The position numbers and the translations under genes were made by a program. DNA of 64,000 nt from WHSW01 sp963767475. GTDB lineage: Bacteria > Actinomycetota > Thermoleophilia > Solirubrobacterales > 70-9. The stretch lies in NCBI GenBank assembly GCA_963767475.1, contig CAVYEI010000003.1, positions 744,001 through 808,000 on the forward strand. Reading direction: 5' to 3'. The notes under the pieces were generated by a model. It was not told the DNA's origin, ran no database searches, and saw only the letters and a program-made list of their open reading frames with translations. Of the stretch, positions 8,808 through 16,453 are shown one piece after another. Within the stretch, counting starts at the first letter, position 1. Every line of letters begins with the position of its first letter.

Positions 8808-9288
8808 GTGCGCCGGCTTGCTCGTCTTGGTCGCGCTGATGGCGTTGCTCGTTCCGCCTGCGGCGGCTGCGCAGACGGTCGAGCCCCAGGCCTCCCTCCC
8901 CGACATCGAGGACGAGGTGATGTGCGTCGTCTGCGGCGTTGTCCTCGAGCACGCCACCGAGGCCCCGCAGGCGATCCAGGAGCGCGACTTCATCCGCGAC
9001 CTGATCGCCCAGGGCCTGACCAAGGACGAGATCAAGGACCGGCTCGTCGACGAGTTCGGCTCCGAGGTGCTCGCGATCCCCGGCGACTCCGGGTTCGACC
9101 TCGCGGCGTGGCTGGTCCCGGGCGTGGCGATTCTGTGCGCCGCCGTTGCGATTTTCGTCGGACTTCGGCGCTGGCGCCGCGCCTCGATTACTCCAAACGG
9201 CGGTTCCGCGGAACCGCCTGAACCAGATGCGGCCGAGGACGACGACGCCAAGCGGCTCGACGCGGATTTGGCGCGGTATGACCTCTAG
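8808..9288 (+). CDS. CcmH-like cytochrome c biogenesis protein (start region probably contains a frameshift)
   Basis: The protein has the CcmH/CycL signature: VMCVVCGVVLEHATEAPQA with a CxxC redox pair at about residues 36-39, then RDFIRDLIAQGLTKDEIKD, EFGSEVLAIP and a transmembrane helix (AAWLVPGVAILCAAVAIFVG). It should reduce the apocytochrome haem-binding cysteines, working with the upstream TlpA-like protein. The open frame begins only at TTG 8818. However, GTG 8808 sits 6 bases after GGGGAG and encodes VRRL in another frame; removing one base near 8818-8820 would join it to a standard signal peptide. I therefore give 8808 as the likely biological start and 8818 as the literal one. Confidence 0.78.
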
Positions 9289-9453
9289 GCCGGTTTTGCG
9301 ATCTGTGTAGTCGCTACGTAGAACGCCACACCCGCATGTTGAGCCGATCCCGTGCCGTGACTGCGGTCGCGCGCGACTCGACTAGGCATCGATGCCGAGG
9401 CTGAGAACTCACCCGCCTCGAGGCGGATCCTGCGCGCGCAGCCCGAAGCGCGC

Positions 9454-9801
9454 CTACTTCGGCAGGCAGATCGCGTAAGCGCGAAGCGTTCCTCCACCCG
9501 CGGCCTCCGCGTTGCCTCGGACCTGCCACTCATTTTGCTGCGGCGCCGGCCTGCTCTCCTCAAGTGTTTTGAGCCCGGGCGGGTTGATGCCGAGAAACCC
9601 ACCCCCGCCGCCGATGAGCTTCTCGTTCTGCTTGCACTCAGCTTCCACTCCCCCAAATACAAGGTCCTGCTGAGCCCGGCGAACCTTCAGCTTCTCGAGG
9701 TCGCTGGCGCCGAGCCGATCCTGCGCTGCGATCGTGGTTCCGCCAAGCGCGACAAACAGGGCCAGGTAGGCGACGACGGTCGCGTGGCTTGGCTTCTTCA
9801 C
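9454..9801 (-). CDS. small exported protein of unknown function
   Basis: This 115-residue protein starts at ATG 9801 with MKKPSHATVVAYLALFVALGG, a signal-anchor opening seen in many exported proteins of this kind of actinobacterium, followed by TTIAAQDRLGASDLEKLKV. The mature part has two cysteines (AECKQNE and the terminal AICLPK) that could form one disulfide, and a GGGGGFLGINPPG loop. I recognise no domain. The gene lies alone, upstream of the large exported-protein gene on the same strand. Confidence 0.6.
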   Translation of the reverse strand: MKKPSHATVVAYLALFVALGGTTIAAQDRLGASDLEKLKVRRAQQDLVFGGVEAECKQNEKLIGGGGGFLGINPPGLKTLEESRPAPQQNEWQVRGNAEAAGGGTLRAYAICLPK

Positions 9802-9895
9802 CTTGATCGGCCTCCATAGGCTCGGGGATCCTCATCTAACCGCGGCGCGCGGACATCTCGTGTCGTGAAACACGCGTCGCGTCAATCCGGTGCGC

Positions 9896-11755
9896 TCAGC
9901 GCGCACGGACGATCACCTTCCGCCACTCCGTGGCCGCACCCTTGTACGGCCAGCCCCCCTCGTTGATGATCTTCGTACGGAAGCGAAACAGTGCATCGCC
10001 GGTGAGCGCCTTGGAGAACCGGTAGGGCAGTCGAAACCGACCGCTCTCCTTCGTGCGGAAGGCGTCCTTGAGCGTGCGCTGCCGCCCGGGCCTTAGCCGG
10101 TACTGGATCGCGATCAGCTTGCCGCCTGCCGGAATCCGGGCGCCGACATGGCGCAGCCGGCCGGAGAACACCAGCGTCTCACCCTCGGGAATCACCCGGG
10201 CGGAAGTCCTGAATCTGGCGGCGCTCTTGACCGCGAACTTGCCCACCTCGTCCTTCGCAGCCTGGTAGCGACGAGTTCCCGCGAACCGGGCCTCGATCGA
10301 GCGCGTCGGGCCCGCGGGAACGGGTGTGCGGAACCGCCCCTGGTCGTCCGTAATCGTCGGACGCTCGGCGGTGGGGAAGAGCGCGCCGTTGTCGAAACGG
10401 TCGACGACGACGATCTCCTGGCCCCCGATCGGCTGGCCGCTGGCGTCGAGCAGCCGGCCACGCACCTCCGAGGTCGTCCCGTAGGGGACCGTCTGGCCCG
10501 TCGCGCCACCGGACCCGAGCGTGGTGACGAACTCGACCGGCTCGCGCAGCGGCAACCTCAGCTTCATCGGCTCGCCGTCCTGGCGCTGGCCCGTCGTGGC
10601 TGCGTTCCCGGCGACGTCGCGGGCGTCGACCCGGAATTCATACACACCCGCCGGGGCGCTCGGGTCGACGCGCGCCGTCGCCTCACCGCCGCTCAGCCTT
10701 GTGTCGAGCGGGATCCACTCGCCGCTCGTGTCCGCCACGCGGAAGAGGATCTTCGCGCTCGCGATCCCGGAATGCGCGTCAGAGGCCGGGGCTCGGATCA
10801 GCTCGGGATCGTCGGGATCCTGGGCGTTACGAAAGCCTGGGAGCAGCGGCGGTGCGTTGTCGACCCAGATCCCTGTGCGGGTATCGCCGCCGATGTTGCC
10901 GGGGTAGTCGAGCCCGACGACGTTTACGTTGTTCTCCTTGCCGTTCACGAACGGTGGGCTCGCCGTATCGAGCGTGGTAGCGAGCTCGAGCCCTCCAGGG
11001 CAGACGCTGAAGGCGATCACGTAGTTGAAAAGTAGGTTGCCGCTTCCGGGACAGGCGTTAGTCCGCCGGTCGACTTCATGGCCGTTGACCCCGAGGGCAA
11101 GCACGGAGAGTCCGGCGCCCGCCGGGTCGTACGCCGACGCGTGGACCGCCTGCGTCCCACGGAGCCATGACCCGGTCTGAAGCGCGGACCCGCCGAATTC
11201 GGTCACCGCCGGGCTGGTTCGATCGGAGACGACCACCTCGAGATTCCTGACCAGTAAGTGCGCCTGATCGGTGGCGGCGCAGCCGCTCGCGCCGCCGTTG
11301 CAGCGCATCCGGAAGATCAGCTGGTCGTGCTCGAGGTCGAAGCACTGGCGGTTGGCCCAACCGGCCGGTTCGTCACCGCCCGCCGCCAGCACCTGAAACC
11401 CCGGGAACGCGAGAATCTCGGGCCGGCTGCCGTTGGCGCGGCGCATGTTGTAGTCCACGCACGCGGCAGCGAGCTTCGTTCCTGGGGGTGCGGCGAGGAT
11501 GAATTGCATGTAGTTGCCTCCGCTGACACCGCCAGCCTGGGTGATCTGGAGCCTACGGTCGGGATTCCCGTACTGACAGAGGTTCTCGGCGCGGTAGTTG
11601 GTCGCATCCCCGACCTGGACGACCTCCGGGGCGTAACTCCAGTTGTCGTGGCATTGCAACAGCCGGTACTCGCCCTGGTCGGCTTCGGCCGCGCTCGGAA
11701 GGGCAGTCGCGAGCGCGGCAGCGAGCGCCAAGCTCGCCATCCGAGTCCCGCTCAC
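9896..11755 (-). CDS. large exported protein with Ig-like domains, coupled to the sigma/anti-sigma gene
   Basis: The 619-residue product begins at GTG 11755, which overlaps the stop of the upstream sigma-factor gene as GTGA, so the two are translationally coupled. A signal peptide (MASLALAAALATALPSAAEA) precedes a Cys-containing N-terminal domain (YRLLQCHDNWSYAPEVVQ, NLCQYGN). A middle region has VSDRTSPAVTEFGGSAL and APAGVYEFRVDARDVAGNAA, typical of Ig-like repeats of exoproteins. The C-terminal third has SEVRGRLLDASGQPIGGQEI, a carboxypeptidase-regulatory or Ig-like fold, and ends ATEWRKVIVRAR. It is probably surface exposed, and coupling to a sigma factor suggests it is a target or sensor partner. 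Function is unknown. Confidence 0.72.
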   Translation of the reverse strand: MSGTRMASLALAAALATALPSAAEADQGEYRLLQCHDNWSYAPEVVQVGDATNYRAENLCQYGNPDRRLQITQAGGVSGGNYMQFILAAPPGTKLAAACVDYNMRRANGSRPEILAFPGFQVLAAGGDEPAGWANRQCFDLEHDQLIFRMRCNGGASGCAATDQAHLLVRNLEVVVSDRTSPAVTEFGGSALQTGSWLRGTQAVHASAYDPAGAGLSVLALGVNGHEVDRRTNACPGSGNLLFNYVIAFSVCPGGLELATTLDTASPPFVNGKENNVNVVGLDYPGNIGGDTRTGIWVDNAPPLLPGFRNAQDPDDPELIRAPASDAHSGIASAKILFRVADTSGEWIPLDTRLSGGEATARVDPSAPAGVYEFRVDARDVAGNAATTGQRQDGEPMKLRLPLREPVEFVTTLGSGGATGQTVPYGTTSEVRGRLLDASGQPIGGQEIVVVDRFDNGALFPTAERPTITDDQGRFRTPVPAGPTRSIEARFAGTRRYQAAKDEVGKFAVKSAARFRTSARVIPEGETLVFSGRLRHVGARIPAGGKLIAIQYRLRPGRQRTLKDAFRTKESGRFRLPYRFSKALTGDALFRFRTKIINEGGWPYKGAATEWRKVIVRAR

Positions 11756-13173
11756 GGACCGAACTCCGTGTTCGCCGCCGCCGCCTCACTCGGCTCGGAT
11801 CCACCGCCCGCCGGGGGCGCCGACGGTTGGGAGGGCGGCGGCGCGGCGCCGGCGGCGGCCACGTCAAACTCCTGCACCTCCGGGGGCGCGGTTGCGGCCA
11901 CCGTGGGAGCGGCGGCTTCGGATTCCGCCTGCGGGGGCTCACTTGTGGGGGCAGGATCCGATTCGACCCCGCCCCCGCTCGCACCATTGTTGGTCGTGGT
12001 GAGCGGCGGCACGAATTCATTGCCGACCTGCGACGGCAACGTCTCGACATCAACAGAGCCCTGGTGGACGCGCGGCGCGCTCCTCTCCGCGGGTCGCGCT
12101 TGTGGGGGACGAGCGTCTTTGTCGCCAACCAGGCCGAATGGCACCACTCCCGCGGCAACGCACGCCGTGGCCGCGACCCCGCCACCCACACAAGCCAACG
12201 CCAGCTTGCCGGCGGCACCCACGCTCGCAAGCTTGGCGAGCACTCCGGCTCCGGCCGCCCCGGCGCCGCGGGCGCCGACTGCAGCCGCGATTTGGCCGCT
12301 CGCCTCATCGGCCCCGTTTGCGCCACCGCGGGCGACGAGCCCGGCGGTCCGGTCGCCCAGCTCAAGCAACCGGTCGCTGATTCCCAGGTGCCCGTCAAGC
12401 CCGTCGATCGTGCCGACCAGCGCGGCGGTTCCGCCGAAGTCGTGCAGATGTCCGCTGAGGCGAGCGACGAAGTCGGAGCAGTGCCGGCAATGCGAGAGGT
12501 GCGCCCGGGCCTGGCGGGTCTCGTCCTCGCCCGCCAGTCCGGCGACGAACGCTTTCAGCACCGGCTCGCGATCGGCGCACCATTCACCGCTTTCGACGGC
12601 CCGCATCTTCTCGGTCAGCTCGTCAACGCCCCGCGTCACCTCCTTGCGGTAGGCGCGGGGCGAGAGCCCGCTGATCAGACTGCATACCTGGCGCGGCTCC
12701 AGGCCCCAGCCGTAGCGGAGCAACATCACCGCGCGACGGCGCGGTGGCAGCGAGGCAAGGAGGTCGCGCGTCACCCGCGATTGCTCGCCGCTCGCCGCAC
12801 GCTCCTCGGGCGTGTCGCCGTGATCCGGAACCGATCCGACGAGCTCGAGCGGCGCCGTCGGCTTTCGCCTGCGCCGGCGCAGCTCCTTGCCGGCCTGGTT
12901 TGCGACTGCCGTCAGCACGTAGCTGCGAATCTCGTCGTCGTCGAGGTCGGCCTGCCGTTCAGCCAATGCGCGCAGCGTTCCGACCCACGCGCTCGCGTAG
13001 ATGTCGTCGAGCTCGTCGCCGCAGAAAGCACCGCGGAACGCCCGCCGGACCATCGACTTCGCGGGCCGCTCGAACTCGCCGAACAGCCGACCCGAGCGCT
13101 CCCTCCATACGTCGCCGGCCGCCTCTCGAAGCGGGGTGCGCGCGGGCGCGGTGGCTGCGGTGACGGGCTTCAT
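11752..13173 (-). CDS. sigma-70 family factor fused to a zinc-finger anti-sigma-like domain and membrane anchor
   Basis: ATG 13173 is preceded by GGAGGGG and gives 473 residues. Residues about 35-105 resemble sigma region 2 (ELDDIYASAWVGTLRALAE, IRSYVLTAVANQAGKELRRR). Residues about 140-205 resemble region 4 (LLASLPPRRRAVMLLRYGWG, then a helix-turn-helix through SGLSPRAYRKEV). A zinc-finger HxxxCxxC motif follows (HLSHCRHCSDFV), as in ZAS-type anti-sigma factors, then an Ala/Gly-rich stretch, a hydrophobic segment (LALACVGGGVAATACVAAGVV) and a Pro/Ala/Glu-rich tail likely outside the cell. Sigma and anti-sigma functions therefore appear fused and membrane-tethered. The downstream exported protein overlaps by GTGA. 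Confidence 0.8.
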   Translation of the reverse strand: MKPVTAATAPARTPLREAAGDVWRERSGRLFGEFERPAKSMVRRAFRGAFCGDELDDIYASAWVGTLRALAERQADLDDDEIRSYVLTAVANQAGKELRRRRRKPTAPLELVGSVPDHGDTPEERAASGEQSRVTRDLLASLPPRRRAVMLLRYGWGLEPRQVCSLISGLSPRAYRKEVTRGVDELTEKMRAVESGEWCADREPVLKAFVAGLAGEDETRQARAHLSHCRHCSDFVARLSGHLHDFGGTAALVGTIDGLDGHLGISDRLLELGDRTAGLVARGGANGADEASGQIAAAVGARGAGAAGAGVLAKLASVGAAGKLALACVGGGVAATACVAAGVVPFGLVGDKDARPPQARPAERSAPRVHQGSVDVETLPSQVGNEFVPPLTTTNNGASGGGVESDPAPTSEPPQAESEAAAPTVAATAPPEVQEFDVAAAGAAPPPSQPSAPPAGGGSEPSEAAAANTEFGP

Positions 13174-13508
13174 CCGGCTTCCCCTCCTGGACAAGCCCGA
13201 AGCTCTCGCTCCTGCCCCCCAACCCACGGCTTGGAGCGAGGCAAGACCCGAGTTCCGACTACCGCTTTGCGCGCACTCACACCGATCCCCCGGATCGTCC
13301 GGTTTTCCCCTCGCGCGATCGTAAGCATCGGCTCCGCAGCGACGTCGCAGTCGGCCGCCGATTTGCGGCAATCCGCTCGATCACTGCCGCAATTTGCGCT
13401 GACTTTGTTCGGACCGGGCGGCTCGGACCGGAGAGTCGAACCGCTCGGGCGGCTCAAGGAAGCGCCGTCATTGCCTTCTCGGCGACCCCAAGAGGCACCA
13501 AGATTTCT
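13174..13508. other. gene-free region between the sigma-factor gene and the toxin-antitoxin pair
   Basis: No credible coding frame is present in these 335 bases. It should hold the promoter of the sigma-factor gene (leftward). The only clear structure is an inverted repeat, TTGCGGCA at 13363-13370 and TGCCGCAA at 13385-13392, with a 14-base spacer, about 190 bases upstream of the sigma-gene start. It could be an operator, but nothing shows which protein would bind it. Confidence 0.45.
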
Positions 13509-13528
13509 GTGTACCAAATCACGTACAC
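13509..13528. promoter_or_regulatory. palindromic operator of the toxin-antitoxin operon
   Basis: GTGTAC at 13509-13514 and GTACAC at 13523-13528 form a perfect inverted repeat with an 8-base spacer, immediately upstream of the antitoxin start at 13536. Antitoxins of the YefM/Phd family are known to bind operators built on a TGTACA core and repress their own operon, so this is very probably the autoregulatory site. TACACT at 13524-13529 could be the -10 box, placing the transcript start at or very near the GTG. Confidence 0.6.
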
Positions 13529-13535
13529 TCATCGC

Positions 13536-13820
13536 GTGGCCAAGATCGTCCCCGTCGGCGAGCTCCGCGCCAACCTGAGCGCGCTCTTGAGCGACGTCGC
13601 CGATCGCCGCGACCACGTGTTGGTGACGCGCAACGGCAAGCCAGCCGCGGCACTCGTTCCAGTCGACGAGTACGAAGCGCTCGAGGAGACCGCCGAGATC
13701 CTCTCGGACCCCGAGACTCTTGCGGCGATCGAGGCCGGACTCGCCCAGGCCGAGCGAGGCGAGACCGTGCCGTTCGAGGAGATCCGCCGCGAGCTCGCTG
13801 AACGCCGACGCACTCGCTGA
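13536..13820 (+). CDS. Phd/YefM-family antitoxin
   Basis: From GTG 13536 the product has 94 residues, beginning MAKIVPVGELRANLSALLSD. The N-terminal half is the DNA-binding fold of Phd/YefM antitoxins, with the hallmark DHVLVTRNGKPAAALVPVDE ('V-T-R/K-N-G-x-P-x-A-V/L-L-V'). The acidic C-terminal half (SDPETLAAIEAGLAQAERG) is the expected toxin-binding tail. An alternative start at GTG 13509 falls inside the operator and is less likely. The toxin gene begins 3 bases after the stop. The protein should neutralise the RelE-like toxin and repress the operon through the inverted repeat upstream. Confidence 0.88.
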   Translation: MAKIVPVGELRANLSALLSDVADRRDHVLVTRNGKPAAALVPVDEYEALEETAEILSDPETLAAIEAGLAQAERGETVPFEEIRRELAERRRTR

Positions 13821-13823
13821 TCG

Positions 13824-14087
13824 GTGGCCCGCGCGGTCCTCGTCCGCCGGGCGCGAGCGGAGTTGCTGGCGCTCGATTGGCGCCTCGCGGACGCGGTGGA
13901 GGACGCGATCGGGCTGCTCGTGCGCGACCCGCGCGCGGGTCACGAGCTTCGTGGACGGCTTGCCGGCCTGCGCTCGTTGCGCGTCGGTGCCTACCGCGTC
14001 CTCTACGACTTGCGTGACAACGCCCAGACCGTGCGCGTCGTCGCGATCCGCCACCGCTCGGCCGCCTACCGCACCGACCCCCGCTAG
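13824..14087 (+). CDS. RelE/ParE-superfamily toxin
   Basis: This 87-residue basic protein starts at GTG 13824, directly after the antitoxin. It has the RelE/ParE layout: two N-terminal helices (ARAELLALDWRLADAVEDAI), DPRAGHELRGRLAGLRSLRV, then the core strands GAYRVLYDLRDNAQTVRVVA and a closing IRHRSAAYR. The conserved 'LRVGxYRVLY' strand and terminal 'RHRxxxY' match RelE-type ribosome-dependent mRNA interferases. Its stop overlaps, on the opposite strand, the stop of the ATPase gene within the shared tetramer CTAG. Confidence 0.88.
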   Translation: MARAVLVRRARAELLALDWRLADAVEDAIGLLVRDPRAGHELRGRLAGLRSLRVGAYRVLYDLRDNAQTVRVVAIRHRSAAYRTDPR

Positions 14088-15263
14088 CTCACATCCTCCG
14101 GATCCCGATCGAGCCCCCGGATCCACTCGGCAAAGAACGGCTCCGAGATCCGGTAGTCGCGGCCCGCGCCCCGCGTGACCAGCTCGCGCTCGACCAAGCG
14201 CCCGCAGCGCCGACTGCACGGTCGCCGCCGAGGGCAGCTCGTGGCGGTGGCGATAGCCGCTGGTCAGCGGGCGGCCGGGCTCGGCGGCGAGCGCCTGCAG
14301 CAGCAGGCGCTGGGCCGATGAGGCCTCGTCCCAGCGCAGCTGGAAGTGGGCGTCCTCGGAGCGCAGCACGGCCTGGAGCGCGGCGGCGAGCTCGGCCTCG
14401 GTGGCGGCGCCGTCGAACGGCGTCTGCTCCCAGAGGAAGTAGCAGAGCTCCTGGGTCGCGTAGGGGTGGCCCATCGTCCGCGCCAGCAGCTCGTCGACGA
14501 CCTCCTTGCCGGCCTGCTTGCGGCTCTGCTTGAAGCGCTTGCTGATGAAGGGGCGGAACTTCTGCGGCTCGATCAGGCCGAGCTCGACCTTCTTCGCCGA
14601 GCGCCAGAAGGGCTCGTTCTCGTCGTTGAAGAGGCGCTCCATCAGGTGGCGGCGGCTGCCGAGGTAGATCCGGCAGACCTCGGGCTGCTGTTCGAAGATC
14701 GTTCGCATCAGCTTCGGCAGCTTCGGGTCGATCGAGCCGATCTCCTGGAACTCGTCGAAGATCACGGCGACGCGGCGGTCCTTGCCGGCGGAGAGCTCGG
14801 CCGGGAGCTCGAGCAGGCGCTCGAGCGTGGCGTCGATGTCGGTCGAGGAGCGGTCGACGCCGAAGGAGAAGCTGTAGCTGCCGTCGGCGGGGCTGACGTC
14901 GATCCGCGGTGTGATCCGCAGGCCGCTGAAGACGCCGATCGCGGCGTCCTTGGCGCGCTCGAGCGGCGAGGCGACGTTCTCGTAGATCGCCGCCGCCAGC
15001 TTCTCGGCCAGCTTCTCCTTCGTCGGCGTCGTCATCAGGTTGACGTAGGCGACCAGCACCCCCTCGGCGATCAGCTGCTGCATCGTCTTCCAGACCAGCG
15101 ACGACTTGCCGTAGCGGCGGGGGGCGAAGATGACCACGTCCTGGCCGTTTAAGGCGTCGAACTTGAGCTCCTGGACCTCGGCCTCGCGGTCGGCGAAGGC
15201 GTCGTCGAGGGCGAGGCTGCCGTAGCGAAACGGGTTCGTCGGGGTTTTTATGGTCTTCGCCAT
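14084..15263 (-). CDS. AAA-type ATPase (archaeal/prokaryotic ATPase family) with a frameshift near the 3' end
   Basis: ATG 15263 opens MAKTIKTPTNPFRYGSLAL. Walker A is FAPRRYGKSSLVWKT (about residues 42-56), and Walker B is VAVIFDEFQEIGSI (about 160). LGSRRHLMERLFNDENEPFW is the sensor region typical of the ATP-binding protein family with a C-terminal winged helix, often called archaeal ATPases. Near 14191-14207 the frame breaks. Removing one base restores LVERELVTRGAGRDYRISEP and a normal end (FFAEWIRGLDRDPEDVS, stop at 14084). The span is one base longer than a multiple of three. Members of this family are often mobile or defence associated, but no partner gene is recognisable here except the convergent toxin-antitoxin pair. 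Confidence 0.75.
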
Positions 15264-15341
15264 TATTGAAGACACCATAGCTATTCGTATGGCGACCGGG
15301 ATCACTGTAGCCGCCCGCGAGGCGGTGATAGTGTCGCCGCC

Positions 15342-16125
15342 GTGGAGGGGACTGGCAGTACCCGCAGGCGGTTTTTCCAGCAGGGGGCCGGAGTGGCGGC
15401 CGGCGCCGTCGTCGGCGCCGCGGGATTCTCAGTGCCGAAGGCGCGAGCGGGTGGCGGCAGCGGCGATCTCGACGCCTACGTCGGTGAGCTTCGCCTGTTC
15501 GCCGGCGACTACGTGCCGGCCGGGTGGCTGGCGTGCCGCGGAGGGGAGCTCGATCGCGAGCAGTACGACGACCTCGCCGCCGAGATCGGGGACAACTTCG
15601 GGCGCAGCCCCGACGGCGGCATCGAGCTGCCCGGACCTGCGCGGCCGGGCGCTGCTCGGCAAACGACAGCCATCGGGCCAGGGCGGCCGGCCGGTCGGGA
15701 CAACGGGAAAGGCGCTCTGCGTCGGCGACTCCGGCAGCAATCCCGCCACCTTCGGGCTCACTTACATGATCAGCACCCGCACTCAGTTCGGACGCCAGTT
15801 CACCGGCGAGGTGCGCCCGTTCCCGTACAACTTCGTCCCCAAGAACTGGATGGTCTGCGACGGCAGGACGCTCAGGGTGTCCCAATTCACCGCGCTCTAC
15901 TCGATCATCTTCGATCGGTTCGGCGGCGAGGGCCAGCAGACCTTCGACCTCCCCGATCTGCGTCGCTTCACTCCGGTCGGGGCCGGCAGCGGGCCGGGCC
16001 TCGAGCCGACGCCGCTCGGGTCTCGCACTCGCGGGCTCGCCCCGGCACGCGATCCCCGCCCGCCCCGCCTGCACATGATCCACGCGATCGCCACCAACGG
16101 CGAGTACCCGAGCCGCGACCGATGA
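15342..16125 (+). CDS. Tat-exported protein with two phage-tail-collar domains (frameshift)
   Basis: The GTG start at 15342 gives a twin-arginine signal: STRRRFFQQGAGVAAGAVVG. A first tail-collar-type unit follows, YVGELRLFAGDYVPAGWLAC, ending near IELP. At the CCC run 15630-15632 one extra C shifts the frame; without it the text reads on as DLRGRALLGKRQPSG. A second unit (GEVRPFPYNFVPKNWMVCDG, then FDLPDLRRFTPVG) runs to the TGA at 16123-16125. The units match the collar domain of short tail fibres and of microcystin-dependent protein. The stop overlaps the next start as ATGA. No phage genes are nearby, so an exported, non-viral use is likely. Confidence 0.75.
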
Positions 16126-16433
16126 CCGTCTACGTCGGCGAGGTACGCGCGTTCACCGGCGACCTGCCCGACGGCTGGCTGCCCTGCGACGGGCGGCTGC
16201 TGAATGTCGAACAAAACGTCGTGCTCTTTTCGCTGCTCGGCTATGAGTACGGCGGCGGTACGAATACGTTCGCGCTCCCGGACCTGCGCGGACGGGTGCT
16301 CGCCGGGGCCGATGCCGCCGACAACCGGGGGCCCGGTGCGGTCGGCGGCCGCGAGGGCGACGACGAGACGCTGATCCCGTGGACGCTCGTCCGCTGGGCC
16401 ATCGCCCAGACCGGCATCTACCCGCAGCAGTAA
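16122..16433 (+). CDS. single phage-tail-collar domain protein
   Basis: This 103-residue protein starts at ATG 16122, overlapping the stop of the preceding collar gene by ATGA. The whole chain is one collar unit: YVGEVRAFTGDLPDGWLPCD, GRLLNVEQNVVLFSLLGYEY, TFALPDLRGRVLAGA. It ends in IAQTGIYPQQ, close to the usual 'ICVNGIFPxR/Q' ending of microcystin-dependent-type proteins. It has no signal of its own, so export would require pairing with the Tat-bearing partner before transport. Coupling supports a complex between the two. Its function is unknown. Confidence 0.8.
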   Translation: MTVYVGEVRAFTGDLPDGWLPCDGRLLNVEQNVVLFSLLGYEYGGGTNTFALPDLRGRVLAGADAADNRGPGAVGGREGDDETLIPWTLVRWAIAQTGIYPQQ

Positions 16434-16453
16434 TCCTCGGCGCGTCCTGACGC

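Noticed and set aside
15342..16433. Prophage remnant suggested by tail-collar domains
   Set aside because: No integrase, capsid, portal, terminase or lysis gene occurs nearby, and one protein has a Tat export signal.
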